From positions 62,001-126,000 of the forward strand of contig JADGJC010000058.1 of assembly GCA_027596075.1 (NCBI GenBank): DNA of 64,000 nt, read 5' to 3'. Below, piece after piece: positions 1 through 12,777 of this stretch. A model generated the notes under the pieces. That model was not told the origin of the DNA. It was given only the letters and a program-made list of their open reading frames with translations, and did no database searches. Origin of the DNA: Rhizophlyctis rosea (lineage: Eukaryota > Chytridiomycota > Chytridiomycetes > Rhizophlyctidales > Rhizophlyctidaceae). A program made the translations under genes and the position numbers. Position 1 is the stretch's first letter, and every line of letters starts with the position of its first letter.

Positions 1-2353
1 AACGGAGTAAAAACAGACTTCCTCATCATCCATCTCCCTCTGCAATATCCGACAGAACTTTCTTTTGCTGCACAACTACGCAGGGAAGCTAGTAACGCCA
101 CAAATGGAAGGGGTGGACAAAACCATTCGTAAGCTGGACATATGGCCAGGCAAAGCTGTGCGAAGGGGAAAAAAGGGCCGGTGTAACGTAGTCGACGTCA
201 TCGCAACCACTTTGCCTGAACAACAACGTCTTGAAGCCCCCCAACTCATCATGCACTTATTACGCTTCTTACATGACATAGACAGCCAGACCTCACGCAT
301 CTTCAGAACAGAGCCTATGTAGGATTGTGATGAAGCCAATCAGGATGGAAACCAACATCAGGGCGGTTGTGAAGATAATGAAAAAGAGCCACTCAATGTA
401 GGTTGTGAAGAAATTTGCCTTCGAATTTGAGTGCGGTTTCAGCTGGAGAACTTGATCAGAGGGACGAATGTTAGTTGAACTCACCAGAAAGCTTGGGATG
501 GGTGAGCCACGCTTCCCGCCATCACGAAGGGTCGGTTCCGTTTTGTGCTGTTGACGAACAACGATAGGCGTGATTGTTTGCGTATTATCATGTGACCCGA
601 AATCTGAGCAGTCAATCTTCGAGTTGCTAACGTGCGCGGCTTTATCTCCGGTCTGCCTACTCGAACGCTTTGGATCCTGTCGCCCACCACGAGGCTCTGT
701 CAGTTCTGCCCCCTTCTTTCATCTTTCCAGCTTTCACTGTCACGGAGCTGTCATGTCCCGACCACCTCGGAGCAAAGTGAACGGTGCCTCGGCGTCGCAG
801 CTACATAGCATTCATCATCTCGTCAGCGAATATACATAAGGTATGAGCATCGCCACTGAAATCGTACCCTCAATTGAGATCCTCTCAAATCACTTTGCTC
901 TGTTTCATGGGGACTACTTTCGGACCTGACACACTTGGGAGCTCTACCTGGAAGCACATTGCATTTTAGGATTGCACACTCAGGTCCAACAATGACGACG
1001 GAGACCCCTCCCCATTCTTACCGCCATCGTCTCCATCACATCCATCTCTGGATAGCTCAAACCTTTAGGTGATTTCAAAACCGATTCCAGCAATTGTTTC
1101 CGCTCTCCCAAGCTCATGCTCAAACTTTGTAAGCTGCAGTACTTCTCAAAAGCTGACGCATTGTTTCAGCGTCCTCCCGACAAAAGTGTGATGACGCATA
1201 ACGAGATGGTCTTCACGGAAAGAGTTTTGACAGGTGCAGCCTTGAGACAGGGGTGCGCAATCTGAAAGCGCCCAGACCTCGTTCTACTCAAGCCTTTGGG
1301 TGCACAGAAAGGTGATCTTTCGCCAGGTGAACCGCTTGCAATCAAGAGTGAAGGGAATGGCTGGGAAATGGACCTGCGCACAGGCAAATGCCTCCGAGGC
1401 TCCCCTCCTCCGCTTCCGAGGAGTCTTCGTTGTTATCGTTGTGTATCTAAATCAAAACTTGCCAAGGAAGGCTTAGACTGCTTAGCCTCCTCCAGGCGTT
1501 GCTGTGCGCGCACGAAACGGAGAACAGGTGTGACGGTGCATACATCCCTACGCTTTTGGCATTCTTTTGGCATCCGCAAAAAAAAAACAGTAACATGACG
1601 GGGAAGGCGACACATCTGATACGAAAACCCTGTGCATCATCTGGTCGCGGGTTTCATTTCTTGCGGATCATCACTGATCATGAACAATTTTCATCATCAA
1701 AGGAATCTTCGCACGAGCGAGAGCAGTAAGGACCGCGATTTTGGACATTCAGATAGAAGGACATAACGTAAAAGGTGAAGGCAGCCGATGTGAATAAAAA
1801 CGCTCATATACGCATGAGCTCTCGCGTCCAAGGGGTTCTGGGGCACTGATTCTCTCTCTTTCAGCTTGAGAATGGTGAAGGGAGGTTTGGACGAAAACTT
1901 AATAGAATATGCAGGCAAAGTGGAAAGACACAACAAAAAATGAAAAGATACAAAGATCAGCCTGGCATCGCAATGCTCATCAATTCAATGTGACTATGGC
2001 TGCTGCTTGATGAGATTGACATATAAAAACTTGAAAACAACACATTCTGACAAGAAGGCTTTTTGCTGCACACAAAGGGATTTTCATTTCCTCAGTATAA
2101 TCGCGTAAAGCAGGCACATTCGGTGGGCATATGCACACTAGGACTGTACCGAGTCGTTTGAGTACTGGAAGAATCTCGCCGACGCGTTTATCGACGCACG
2201 CCATCAAAGCTTGGGCAAGCTAGAGTCAGTTTCGTAAATCCAAAATCTTGACTGGTCATCTCCACACTTCAAGCGCACATGTAACATTTGTCATTATTGA
2301 CGTTTCCATATTGACGCTACAGCAAATATTCCTACACTTTGACTCCGCCACCA
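1..2353. other. No gene seen
   Basis: Only short ORFs without recognisable domains, conserved splice structure or clear codon bias are visible. No tRNA-like B box, transposase motif or long repeat was found by eye. The right-hand end abuts the 3' end of the minus-strand RRM-like gene. Confidence 0.5.
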
Positions 2354-3811
2354 TCACTCCAACAACAACCCAACCAACTCCGCCCTCAACCCTCCAGGCG
2401 GCTCATCATGCACATAAACCCTATCCCTCTCCCTTTCACCATCCCTCTCCGAACATCCAAACGCCATCCCAACAACCTCCTCAATCATCCACTCCGCAAC
2501 ATCCTCCTGTTCCAAACGAAACGACAAATCCACAACTTTCCAAACTTTCTTCAGACGCTCCTTCCGCGAAACTTCATCCTCGTCCTTCTTTGCCTCTTCT
2601 CCGCTACATTCCCGACCCTCATCACTCCTCCCGCTCGAATCATGTCCATCATCGCTCGTCCCCATCCAGTCTTCCGTCTTCAAAACATCAACCCCACTGG
2701 CCGTCCCCGCACCGGGCGGCGTCTCAAACCTCACCTCCACAAACTCCAAACACCGCAAATCATTCAAAGCCTGCACAGCCTTCTCCACACCACCAAACAA
2801 AGCCCACACCTTATTCCCCTCCTTCTCCACCCAACACCTCTCCACCCCCTCATAAACCTCCACAACACTCCTCAAATGCCACGCCCGCGCCGCCGTCAAC
2901 TTGTAATGCGGTCGCAAGCTGATACATGACGTGCCAAAGGTCTGAACGACATGATCACTCCTCGGCGGGAACTGATCAGCAAACCTAACGCCTTTAGTGA
3001 CGGTTTTCAGCCACCTCAATGCCGAGCGAGCATGAGCATTGGAAGTAAAGGGTGCAAAGACGGTGTACCCATCCCAATCCGGTTTCGGGTTCAGATTGAT
3101 GCCGACGAGACCTGGCAGCATGCGCAGGACGGCGATTTGGAAGTTCAGTTGACGGATGGCGGATGGGATCTGGAGGAGGGTTTTCGCAATGTTTCCTGTG
3201 AAGGAGTCGTATTTCGGTAACCGGGATGCGTTGGTGTCAAGCGGCGTTAGAGGCCAGAAGTGAGCGAAAAGGGTTGAAGTTCGTCGCAGTTCTTCCAATG
3301 CATGCTGTGCGGCGCCCACCGTGGCGAACTCGACGATGTAGCCACATAGGCGGGTTGAATGTGCCATGATCCGATCACAGGTGGGGAAGAACTTGCATGC
3401 TGTGCTTTCGGACAGACCGCGTTGGCGCAAGATGAAGATTTTGCATGTGGAGACGATTGGAAAGGTGTCCACAAGCCGCTTTTGGTATGCCCAGGGCTGC
3501 CGCAACTGTTCGCCGCCGGCAGGTGATCAGGTTTGTTCGAGAAGTGCTAATCATCGGAAAGGAGCCCCAATGCGCAACTTGCGTACCTCCATAGCAATCG
3601 ACTTCGACTTTAAGACTTGCTCAAAGGCCCTCATCGTCTCGCTGCTATCGAATTGCAATTTCAATATTTCGCCGTTCCATAAACTCCCTTGGAAGTTTTG
3701 AGGGTAGCGGTCTGCTGCCCAGCGATGTATATCGCCGATGTCGACGGTGCGTGGAAGCGCGGAAGCATTGACGCATATGAGAAGTGGTTGCTGCCGAGCG
3801 AGGTTTGACAT
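2354..3811 (-). CDS. RRM-like repeat protein, copy A
   Basis: Two exons, 3587-3811 and 2354-3505, joined by an 81-nt intron (donor GTACGC after GAG, acceptor AACAG), phase 0, giving about 458 aa. The start is the ATG at 3811 because the following residues align with the divergent paralog. The protein shows successive alpha/beta segments resembling degenerate RNA-recognition motifs: an RNP2-like strand (KIFILRQRGL), a later strand AVLRMLPGLVGINL, then SALRWLKT and a third half beginning CISLRPHYK. The C-terminus is acidic and charged, and ends shorter than in copy B. No canonical RNP1 aromatics are seen, so RNA binding is only inferred from the fold-like pattern. It lies head to head with copy B across a 481-bp shared intergenic region. 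Function is unknown; I do not recognise the family by name. Confidence 0.7.
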
Positions 3812-4292
3812 TTCTACATGACCAGGACGAAAGGTAAAACGCGTGAGAAAGGACTTCAACAGCCGTACGTCAGCAATTTTGCCTTCCACCGAAAGCCAAG
3901 CAGCCAGGCCTGCCCAGTCACACGCGCACAGTGTGCTCACCGATAGCGATAATATAACAACGGATCCAGGTGTTGTTCCGCGTGAGTACACTATCGCCAG
4001 TACCAAGGGGGATTGGTTAGCTGGTGACGCTGATGACGGGGAGAGGAGGAGGAAGGACGGTTCCAGTCCGATATGCTGCGTGTACGCTGTGGCGCAGCCA
4101 TAACCAGGGTTTGACTTTTTGTGGGAGCAGGACGTCTGATCTCCTTTGTCTCTCCCTTCCCATCCACTTTCCCACGGTAAGTGGTTCCACCTGGAAGCTA
4201 GTATCGCGCTGCACGTTACACACATAGCCACATACAACAATAACTATCTATCAGTGATCACAAACCAGCTTCGAAACCACGCGTGTACAGCA
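3812..4292. promoter_or_regulatory. Shared divergent promoter region with a CSL-like site
   Basis: This 481-bp intergenic stretch separates the two divergently transcribed paralogs. At 4168-4178 it holds TTTCCCACGGT, whose reverse complement contains CGTGGGAAA, the consensus recognised by CSL (CBF1/RBP-Jk/Su(H)) proteins. The same 10-mer recurs three times upstream of the gene at 41862. Bidirectional promoter use is inferred from position only. Confidence 0.4.
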
Positions 4293-6327
4293 ATGTCCTT
4301 GGTGTTACCCTCGATTTGCGTGGCGCTCCCATCTCACTTTGACATCGGCGACTTGCAGGCCTGGGCTCTCGACTCCTTCGCTGAACATTTCACTGGCAGC
4401 TGGTGGGACGGGACTTGCTTAAAACTGCACTTTGATGCAGATGATTCATTGGAGGATTTTGCCGCGCTACTGAAATATAGGAAGATTCAGTTTGAGGTCT
4501 GTAGGCCAACTTTATCTTGGAGAGGGAAGAAGGCGAAGCGCGGATTGCGCGTAGAGAAGAAGCAAACAGGGAAGCGGGGCTAGGATCGGAGTAGAGGTGG
4601 CGAGGGGTGGGGTTGATGGATGAGCTGGGAAAGAGGCCGAAGGGTCAAGGCAAACACAGGGGTGGAGCAAGCTGTGGTTGCGGGAGGAGGAAACCAATGA
4701 AAGACAGCACTTGGCTTTACACTTGGTCCTGACCATCATTCTTATCATTGCAGCTTTTGACACCAAAATCCTTGGGAAAACAAGTCGAAACATATCCAAT
4801 CAAGCCACAGCACGACATCTTCATCCTTCGACAAAGAGGCCTCACCAAGACCGTCGTCCGCAAGTTTATCGCAGATCCCAATAAATTGGCGGGATGTGAC
4901 AACACAGTGAATGGATTTATCCTCGCTTTTGATGACGCGGAAGACGCAGAATCATGTCTGAAGGAATTGCGCCGAACGTCAAACCTGTTCGCTCATTTTT
5001 GGCCAATCAGACCTTTTGATGACGAAAGGAAGCATCCCAACGGCCAAGCAAAAGACCCCAACCGTACCACTCTCTACATCCCTAAACCCCTACCCGACAT
5101 GAACGTCCAAATCGCCGTGCTCCGCACCCTTCCAGGATTCCTCGGCATCAACCTCCACTCCACCCCCGCTTCGACACAAGTTGCCTCTTCATCCGCTTCC
5201 AATCCCATTCCCACGCCTTCCGTTCTCTCCAATGGCTACAAACGCAAAAGAACGCACATTACGCAAAGTTTGCCGACAGATCCAATAAACCACCTCACCA
5301 GACCTGCTCCTCATCCAATGCCACGCCCTGCATCACCCTAACGCACAGACGCATAAACCACCACCACCGTGCCTGGTATCTGCAGAGTGTCATTGAGGCC
5401 TATGATGGGGTGAAGGACGCGGAGATTGAGGACGATGGTCATAGGCTGCGCGTGAAGTTTGAAACGGCTTTGCAAGCTGCAGCAGCTATGAAGAACATGC
5501 GATGTCTGGATTTCCTGGATTTGCAGTTTGAGCCTGAAGAGGAGGAGGAGGAGGAAAACGAAGACGACGAGTCTATTGTGGAGGCTCAAGGAGCATCGCT
5601 ACAGGCGTCATCTATGGTACGAAACAACGTCACGACTGAATTGCAAACATCCCAACCGGATTCATCAATGGATACCGCTGTCGTCGTCCGCCTACGAAAC
5701 TTGCATCTCTCACCCAACACCGGCCAAAATTTCCGCCTCGGACTCCAATCCTCCCTCATAGGCCTTCTAGACACCATACAAGTCCCATCAACCTCACTCA
5801 CGAACAGCACAGACCTATACCTTCTTTTCTCCTCCCACCAGTACCTCATCAACGCCATGCGTGTTCTGTCCCTACTATCAACCGTATTTGACACCGCACA
5901 ATTTCTCAGCACAACAGATGACACCGAACGCGCCGTCGTGGAGCAGTGGAGCGAGCATAGGGTTGCGTTTGACATGTGTGTTTTCCGTGGTGGGGAGGTG
6001 ATTGCCAGAGATATGCGTTTGGAAGACATGACTGCGGGTTTGAATGACGGCGAAGGGAAGGAAGAAAGTGAGACGCATGAGGAGATTGATGTGGCGGAGA
6101 GGACGACGCAAAGTGTGGAGAATGATGTGCGTCCGGAGATGAGCAGGCCGTCAGGTAAAACAGCGGAGAAGGGAGTTGATGTGCATACAGATGTCAAGGG
6201 AAAGGAGACTCAGACACCAGGGAATGAAGGTGATGTGGGTGCGGGGAGGATTTTGAATGAACCGCAGTCGGCGAAGGGTAGACCCGTGTGGTCTTGGCCG
6301 CCGAAACCTGGTCCTAAATTGCAATGA
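4293..6327 (+). pseudogene. RRM-like repeat protein, copy B (frameshifted)
   Basis: Paralog of copy A on the opposite strand. Exon 1 is 4293-4496 and the acceptor at 4753 starts exon 2 at 4754. The intron (257 nt, longest seen here) is at the same site and phase as in copy A. Shared strands include IFILRQRGL and AVLRTLPGFLGINL. The frame is open to about 5180, then alignment to copy A continues only in the next frame (CLFIRF, RSLQWLQ, RAWYLQSVIE), which stays open to the stop at 6327. Exactly one nucleotide is missing near 5180-5182 and no intron fits. The C-terminal third has an acidic stretch (EEEEEEENEDDE) and one further RRM-like segment absent from copy A. Either a genuine frameshifted pseudogene or a sequence error; without the shift it would encode about 590 aa. 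Confidence 0.65.
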
Positions 6328-9300
6328 TGTGGATGAGGGTAGGTTGGTGCTGTATTTTTTCGAGAATGGGGTGTTTTGAGGTCTTTAAGGGTTGTGCTGG
6401 AGCAGGTTGATTAGGAGTGCTGTGGATTTGGCATGCGAGATCCTTGTTGGGGAGAGTGTGTAGTCAATCAGCTTTTCTTGCTGTTAGTGTAGCACTTACA
6501 AGTTGTATATGTAGCTCAAAATGCATAGCTTCTGCATGAAGAATCTGATTCAATACTCACCTTCCATTCCATTTTGTTTTGGATGAGGTGAATTGACTTG
6601 ATGAAGGCCTCATTGGCAACTCCTTGAAAAAAGCCAATCCATCCCAAGATCTCATTTTCAAGGGGTGTCAAACCAATCGCTAAACGGCCATGCATCAGGC
6701 GTGGGTTTGTCAATCGATTGGTATCAATCCTCCCAATCGAAATACTTGATGACGCGTTGATTATTGTGCGGACGGCGCAAGACGAGCTGGAAACATATAA
6801 CAATAACTTGGTGTTGAACAACAAGAAGGATCGTGAGCTCTCTCACCATTGACCAGCCGCCCGCAAGCAGACGACCGATACAAAGTACGAAGCTGGAGAC
6901 ATTGCGATCTTAAGCGATGGGAACAGTACATGTTCATCGCCATCATGTCTCGCGGACGAAGAGAATAAGCAGGAATAGCGTTCGAAAAAGTGACCGCCTC
7001 TTTGATCCCTTGCAACCAGAAGAATGGAAGTGAGGGATGGGTGTAAGATGTTGAATATGATGGGGAAATTTCGCGAATTGCTGCTTCTCATTGCCCTTGA
7101 ATGCTTTTCTAAATTGGTGGTACATGTATCATTACATGACAGCTGAGCATTCTTGGAAACATACATGCACTCATGAGAGCCAATGAGGACATGCAATTCC
7201 CCGATCAGCTTCAGCGTTCCTTTTTTTGTTGATGTCCAGTCAGGAATTGACCGCGGAGACCCTACCCACCCCAAAACTCTTGAAGCGCGAGATAGGTTTT
7301 CATCATCTTACCAAGCTCACATGCAGCCATCTTTTCCAGTCTTCGTTTATGAACGGAAGTTCGGCGCTTGGTGAAGGAGCTACTAAACTGACTACATCTT
7401 GGAAAATCAAGAGACGGCGATCAAAGGTAATGAACTCCAGTTCATTATGCCTCCAGTTCATTATGCCTCAAAAGCAAAAACGCACAAGTCTTCCACAACA
7501 CAATAGAAGGCCCCTCCCGGACTCATGAGGCCATGCGCAAATGCGCAACTTGCTAATAGCACTTGTAATTTCGGAGAATGGGAAAAGAATGCACAACCCC
7601 ATACCCGGCGGAAAAAGGAAGTACGTTGCTTGAAACGAAATGTCCATAACGGCCCACGAATTCCGCAAAGAAATGAACCGAACATATCAATGCTCGTCAC
7701 TCCGTCACCAGTAACCTTTCTGCATTGTTGCAAGAAGTGGACGCTTCAGAGATAGATTCGCGCAGCGGACCCTCGCGAAGCCTCTGCCACTGAGGAGAGG
7801 AAACAGTAACCACGCCTCGATCCACATATCTTTGCCGAGATCTTACATCTGGGACAACTCCAGGCAACTCCACAAATCGTGGAATGGGGCAAAAAGGGCT
7901 AGCCAGATGAAGGTTCACTATGTGCTGAGAGGAAATACGCACCCTTCTTGCTCATTTCTGCGAACCAACGATCTGCAAAATACCCTAAACACTGCAAACC
8001 ACTTGAACTTGTTCGTAACAGCTTTAGTCAAGGATATCGTAACACCAAAAGGTCACACAGTAGCCGTCAAATCCGCGTTGCAGCATGAAATTCAGCTAAA
8101 TTCCAGCACCACTGGAAAGCACTAAAACAAGGATGCCACCGTCGCGCAACAAAAAAGAAAATAATAAAACCCCAAAAAACCTCAATTCATCGCCTTAAAC
8201 AGCGACCAAGAGAGTTGCAGAAGCAAACCCATAACTGTTTTTGTTCTTCATCCACCAGCATTGCATATCGTAATGACCTTCTCAAGTACATCATGTCGAA
8301 TTTGCAAGTTGTGATCGGACGGAAACACTGCCGCATAGATTTGTTGACTATGTTTTACGTTTGTACCAGGAAAAAGACAAGGGCCCTTTTCGACCTGACA
8401 AAGTTGGCAAAGTCAATGCTGCCACTAAATGTGCAAAGAGACGACCGAGACAAACTAGTTATGCTCGGGCTGTTGCCGACTTAGTGACGAGAGTAGGGAT
8501 GCCACTATGACGGGCCGTCCGACATCACGATTTCGCCCAGCTTCCCTAATTGCTGTTAAAAAAAGTTTTTGGTGGAGGCTTAGAAAGCCACGCTCGACAG
8601 TGGGCAGTTGCTCATTTTCATTGAGGCTCTTATATTTTCGACGGCGCACAGGAGTGCAAGGCAATACAAGGCAACCCTCCCACTCGGCTCCCCTTCAAAC
8701 CCCCCAACCGCGCCCGGCGGCCGAGGGGGGCCCGCGCCGGGGCGCGGCGGGGCGGGCGCCGGGGGGCGGGGGGNNNNNNNNNNCCCAACCCAACCCCACC
8801 CCCCCCCCCCCCCCCCCGCGCCCGGCCGCAGAAAAAAGAGCACCTGACGAGAAACCTCACTTCATCGCATCTCTCGGCGACATCAGGGAGATCTGACGAA
8901 GCAAACCCACATATCATCGAGTCCTCTATCCACCAGCATTGATACCCTGACCCAGTGCAACCCATATCGACCTGCCAATATTTTGCGACAACCTATATGA
9001 GACCAGAAAGCATGACAGCATGGACAACTTTGCCTAGACCAAATCAAAAAGGAACCTGGTTGCAGTTTGAATGTCAATGCCGCACCACAATTTTCGGCAA
9101 ATAGACGAGCGGGACAGATTACTCAGGTTGCCTGATGCTCGCTTGACCGATGACATTTCTGATAAGAGTCACGAAGGATGGTCCGCAAAATACACAATGA
9201 ATACAATCTGCAGGGCAGACAACGCCTCTATCACCAGAGGAGAAAGAAAAAAGAAGTCCACTTAACCATCTCATACATACCATTGTCGAGATGCAGGATT

Positions 9301-11150
9301 ACTCCATACATTGGGACCACTAACTCGCAAGGCCGGTTCACAAATCGTTCAACACACCATATCCCCCAAAGAAAGTTCAAAGAACCAATGCATGGGCTTG
9401 AGACTGGATGCCAGCACTGATGCTCTGGTGGACATCGCAGGACATCGCGGCTTCCTAAACCATTCAATACCGGAAGATGGGAGCAAAACGAGCTGGAAAT
9501 GTGTAGCAACATCAAAAAGGATCGTCGACTCTTTTGCCATTGACCAGCCGTCACCTGGGGGAGACGACCAATGCAAAGTGCAAAGGGCATTGTAATGGTA
9601 CACATACATGTCAGTTATATATCACAGCTTTTCATGAAATAGAATGGCAAGTAGCAGAAAGAGTTCGACTAAAGCTACTCATCCCGGATCCCTTGCGAGT
9701 CTTCCTGCTGTTCAAAGGAGCCAAGAAAGAACAGCTCTCTTCGGCCTTTATCCTCTAGCGAAACGAGTTGCAAACACCGATTGGAGGTTGCGGTTCAGAC
9801 TGTTCAAGTGCTGGAGCGTTTGGTTTGATGAGCGGTAGATTGTGCATTTGCGGTCATGGGAAGAAGGAAAGGAGAAAGAGTGAGGGATGTTGATGATGGA
9901 GGGGGGATGGGTGAGCCCCAGACATGCACATGCATACGGGGACGTCATGGTGACAGGACATGCGATTTCCCCAACCTTTCTGCACTTCTTTGGATTCCTA
10001 TTCGCCGATGAATCGAGTAGCAACACCAAAGTCACAAAGCTCGCAACCAGCATTACTGCGCAAAAATTCGGAAACATCAATTCCTCCGAACACAAAGAAG
10101 TGCAGAGAGGAAGGAAAGAACGCAAAAATATTAAAAACACAGAGCTAATCGCACCTCAGAGCGTTAGCAACGAAACAATCGCATACGGCATTCAAAGCTC
10201 GTGACCGGTCATTTGCAGATGCAACACATGCCAGAGACATATTGGACTTTTTGTTCATCGAGAAGCATGATACACATGTTGTACTGGCGGAAAAAGAAGG
10301 TGCCATTGTTGCTATTTAAAATCAATGTCTGTCCCATAAAATTCGTAACGAGACGACCGAGAACGATTCAGGTAATCTTCGGTGCTCCATCGCCTGCCAG
10401 CATTTCTGCAACTCCACAGACACAGTGCTCAGCAGAGCATCCCAAAGCCTTCGTCACCAACAAGAGGAAAAAGTCGTAGCATGCGGAAACATATCGAACC
10501 CGAGATGTATTTTGACACTCGTCACATCTGGTATGATCTCAGCAGCTCCACAAATCGCTGACCTGACATGATGGATGCGATTTTCATGCCAAGTAAGAGA
10601 GTTAAGAGGAACAAAGGTCAAAAAGTACGAAATTGGGGGGATTGTAAGTGGATGCCGTCATCACTGCTTTCGGCAACGCAGACGATCACGGCTTCTCATA
10701 AATGAATCACACGATGGCCTTTATGAACACATGTCTGGCTTGATTTCATGGTCAATTTCACCTGGGAGACAAGGACAGGACTTCGGGTGTTAGCCATCTG
10801 CAATGGCGGCAGTCTTGGACCAAACTTGACGGTACACTACTTGCAATGAGGGTTAGAATCGAGAATTTCCACTGGTAAGAGAAGTATTCTGTTCTCAACC
10901 ACTTGCTGACGTATGCACAAACAGTATGCCAATCACAGTATCGATCTTGCAGCCCCCCCGAAAAAGAACAAAAAGCTGTCCGACGCCAAAAGGCTGACAT
11001 TCGTCACGTGGGTCCAACTCCACATATGATTGACTTCATTACGCTCATCCTGATGTTTTGCATCAAAAACGATCTCAAAGCTTTGCATTTCGATTGAAAC
11101 GTCGGGCGTGTCCACTTGGTTGACCGACGATTCGCCGGGCTTTCCCTCAT
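6328..11150. repeat. Decayed, diverged repeat block
   Basis: No gene is supported here. Segments repeat at moderate identity in the same orientation. About 6774-7010 matches about 9480-9710 (shared landmarks: GACGAGCTGGAAA, AAGGATCGT, CCATTGACCAGCCG, then GACGACC and GATCCCTTGC). About 8150-8480 matches about 8850-9150 (shared: GAAGCAAACCCA, ATCCACCAGCATTG, GTCAATG then AGACGA). Single motifs such as CTCCACAAATCG recur at 7870 and 10545. The copies are too diverged and short to name a transposon family; they look like old duplications of a non-coding or dead element. Confidence 0.5.
8702..8830. other. Assembly gap in an extreme G/C low-complexity tract
   Basis: Ten Ns occupy 8774-8783. The left flank is almost pure G/C, ending in long G runs, and the right flank is a C-rich tract with an 18-base or longer C run. 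Composition is unlike anything else in the window and the tract stops abruptly on both sides. This is what reads degrading into a homopolymer gap produce, so the flanking bases themselves are doubtful. Confidence 0.9.
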
Positions 11151-12777
11151 CTAGGGATGTCCAATTTTCATACCATTTATATACAAAACAACTCCCGCCC
11201 ACTCACAATATGTACAGCCCCCCCCCACCCCCAACCCCAACCACCACCCCCACAACCAACACCCCCCCCCCCCAAAACACCCCCCCCCCCCCCCCCCCAA
11301 AACCACCACCGCCGTCAAAACCACCTGCGCAACCCCTACCGACACCACCCCATACACCAACGCCGCCCGTTTCGGCAACACCGTCAACTCCAAAATAAAC
11401 GTCGACACCGTCGTCAAACATCCGCAAAACCCGTCTGATAGACCAATGAGGACCGAACAGGTTATTGCGGACGCATTTTCGCGTCGGAGAATGTACCAGA
11501 TGCCGATTAGGAGGGTGCCGAGGATGTTGGCTGTTGGTATGTCAGGGTTGTTAGTAAACAAAGCTTTTGTTTACTTGCGCAGGTGGTGGTGGAAAAAAAC
11601 TATACCTGTGAATGTGCCTACGGGAAAATTCTTGAACTTGGCATTCAAAACGGAAAGATAATACCGCAGGAACGTTCCTTCATGAGCCCAACTTTCATAT
11701 AAGTCCTCCCCAATATGTCATGCAAACTGTGCCGAAACAAGTTCATACCAAACGGCGCTAACAACATCGGGAAAGTCCACGATCTGCTATCTGGAACGCC
11801 ACCCACTAGTCCAACGAGTATCACCAAAGCCGCGAGCCCTAGAAGCCCCGCCAAGAACTTTCCGCGCGAGGGGATCCGGTCGAGGTATGTTGAGATGCCT
11901 GCGTATGAGATTTGCGCGCCAAGACGGAATGAGCCTATTGAAGTGCCGAGGATGGCGATAATGATGGACAGTCCCGCTAGGAACTATGAAATGATGAGTA
12001 CGATTTTCATATATAAAAGCAATGCTGACATACGCACACTATGTGCCGATGACCGTGGTGCACCATCAATATTTGCAAATGCTTCAAATGTGCCCAAATT
12101 CCATGTCGAGAATGTGGTAAGGGATCCTAGAAGTTGAGTTTTTAGCAAGCGTGAACAGTAGAGGTTAAACACATTCACGGATACTTACCGCAGAATCCTG
12201 TCGCTAATCCCATATAAAGGACTGGATGGCTGTTCAGCTCATCAGCATGGATGATTCCGTACATGCAAGCGACATTCTCAACCTCACCGTGAGGTTATGG
12301 CATCCTTATTCCGGAAAAGACATCCCATCACAAGACAGCCCAAAACTTGCGGGTAGAACACCGGTGGGACCGGAGATTCTGAGTTTACAGGCTAATCAGC
12401 GGGACGTCATAGACGCATAGAAAGAGCGAGATGCATACAAATCCATTACCAGCATACGTCTCCAAAAGGATCAAGCCAACACGCGCCACTACGCCCGCCA
12501 TGGAAAACAGAAGGAGTGTAGACAGTATTTTCAGAGTATGAGGAGGCGTAACCGCCGGGCGCGGAGGCAGCGCGTCTTCTTCCACCACGCCATCTGTACC
12601 GACCAAGGATTCTGTCGAGGGTTGTTCGAGATGTTTTCGGCGAGAGGAGCCAGAATCGCGCTGGAGGGCGTCAAGTTCAACTCCGTCTACCGGATAATCT
12701 GATGGCAGGTGGTGTTGAGAATGATTAGAGTGCTCGGAATCAGCGAGTGGGATTTCGTGTGGGGCGCTTAGGTTCAT
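11151..12777 (-). CDS. FEX1: FEX/CrcB fluoride export channel, two-domain
   Basis: Seven exons chain in frame: 12450-12777, 12288-12378, 12189-12229, 12038-12126, 11749-11983, 11606-11677, 11151-11530; 1236 nt, 411 aa, all introns GT-AG. The protein exports toxic fluoride across the plasma membrane. Fungal FEX proteins fuse two CrcB domains, and both are present. Domain 1 has the pore motif GFCGSLTTFSTW (spliced across exons 3-4). Domain 2 starts LLAPFGTFLRYYLS, continues FPVGTFTANILGT and carries the second motif GFCGCLTTVSTF. The N-terminal ~85 residues are hydrophilic. The start is the ATG at 12777; an upstream in-frame extension has only a TTG. The last ~50 codons run through G homopolymers at 11220-11300 on this strand (glycine-rich), so the true C-terminus and stop are uncertain. 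Confidence 0.9.
11214..11310. repeat. C/G homopolymer low-complexity tract in the FEX 3' end
   Basis: The plus strand has runs of up to about 18 Cs separated by short CA-rich pieces. On the coding (minus) strand this becomes poly-glycine. A length error in any run would change the frame of the FEX C-terminus. Confidence 0.8.

Noticed and set aside
2248..2929. Pro/Ser/His-rich plus-strand ORFs
   Set aside because: Shadows of the minus-strand RRM-like gene; no motif, and composition follows the antisense codons.
8507..8965. ORFs spanning the N gap
   Set aside because: They include X residues and G/C artefact sequence.
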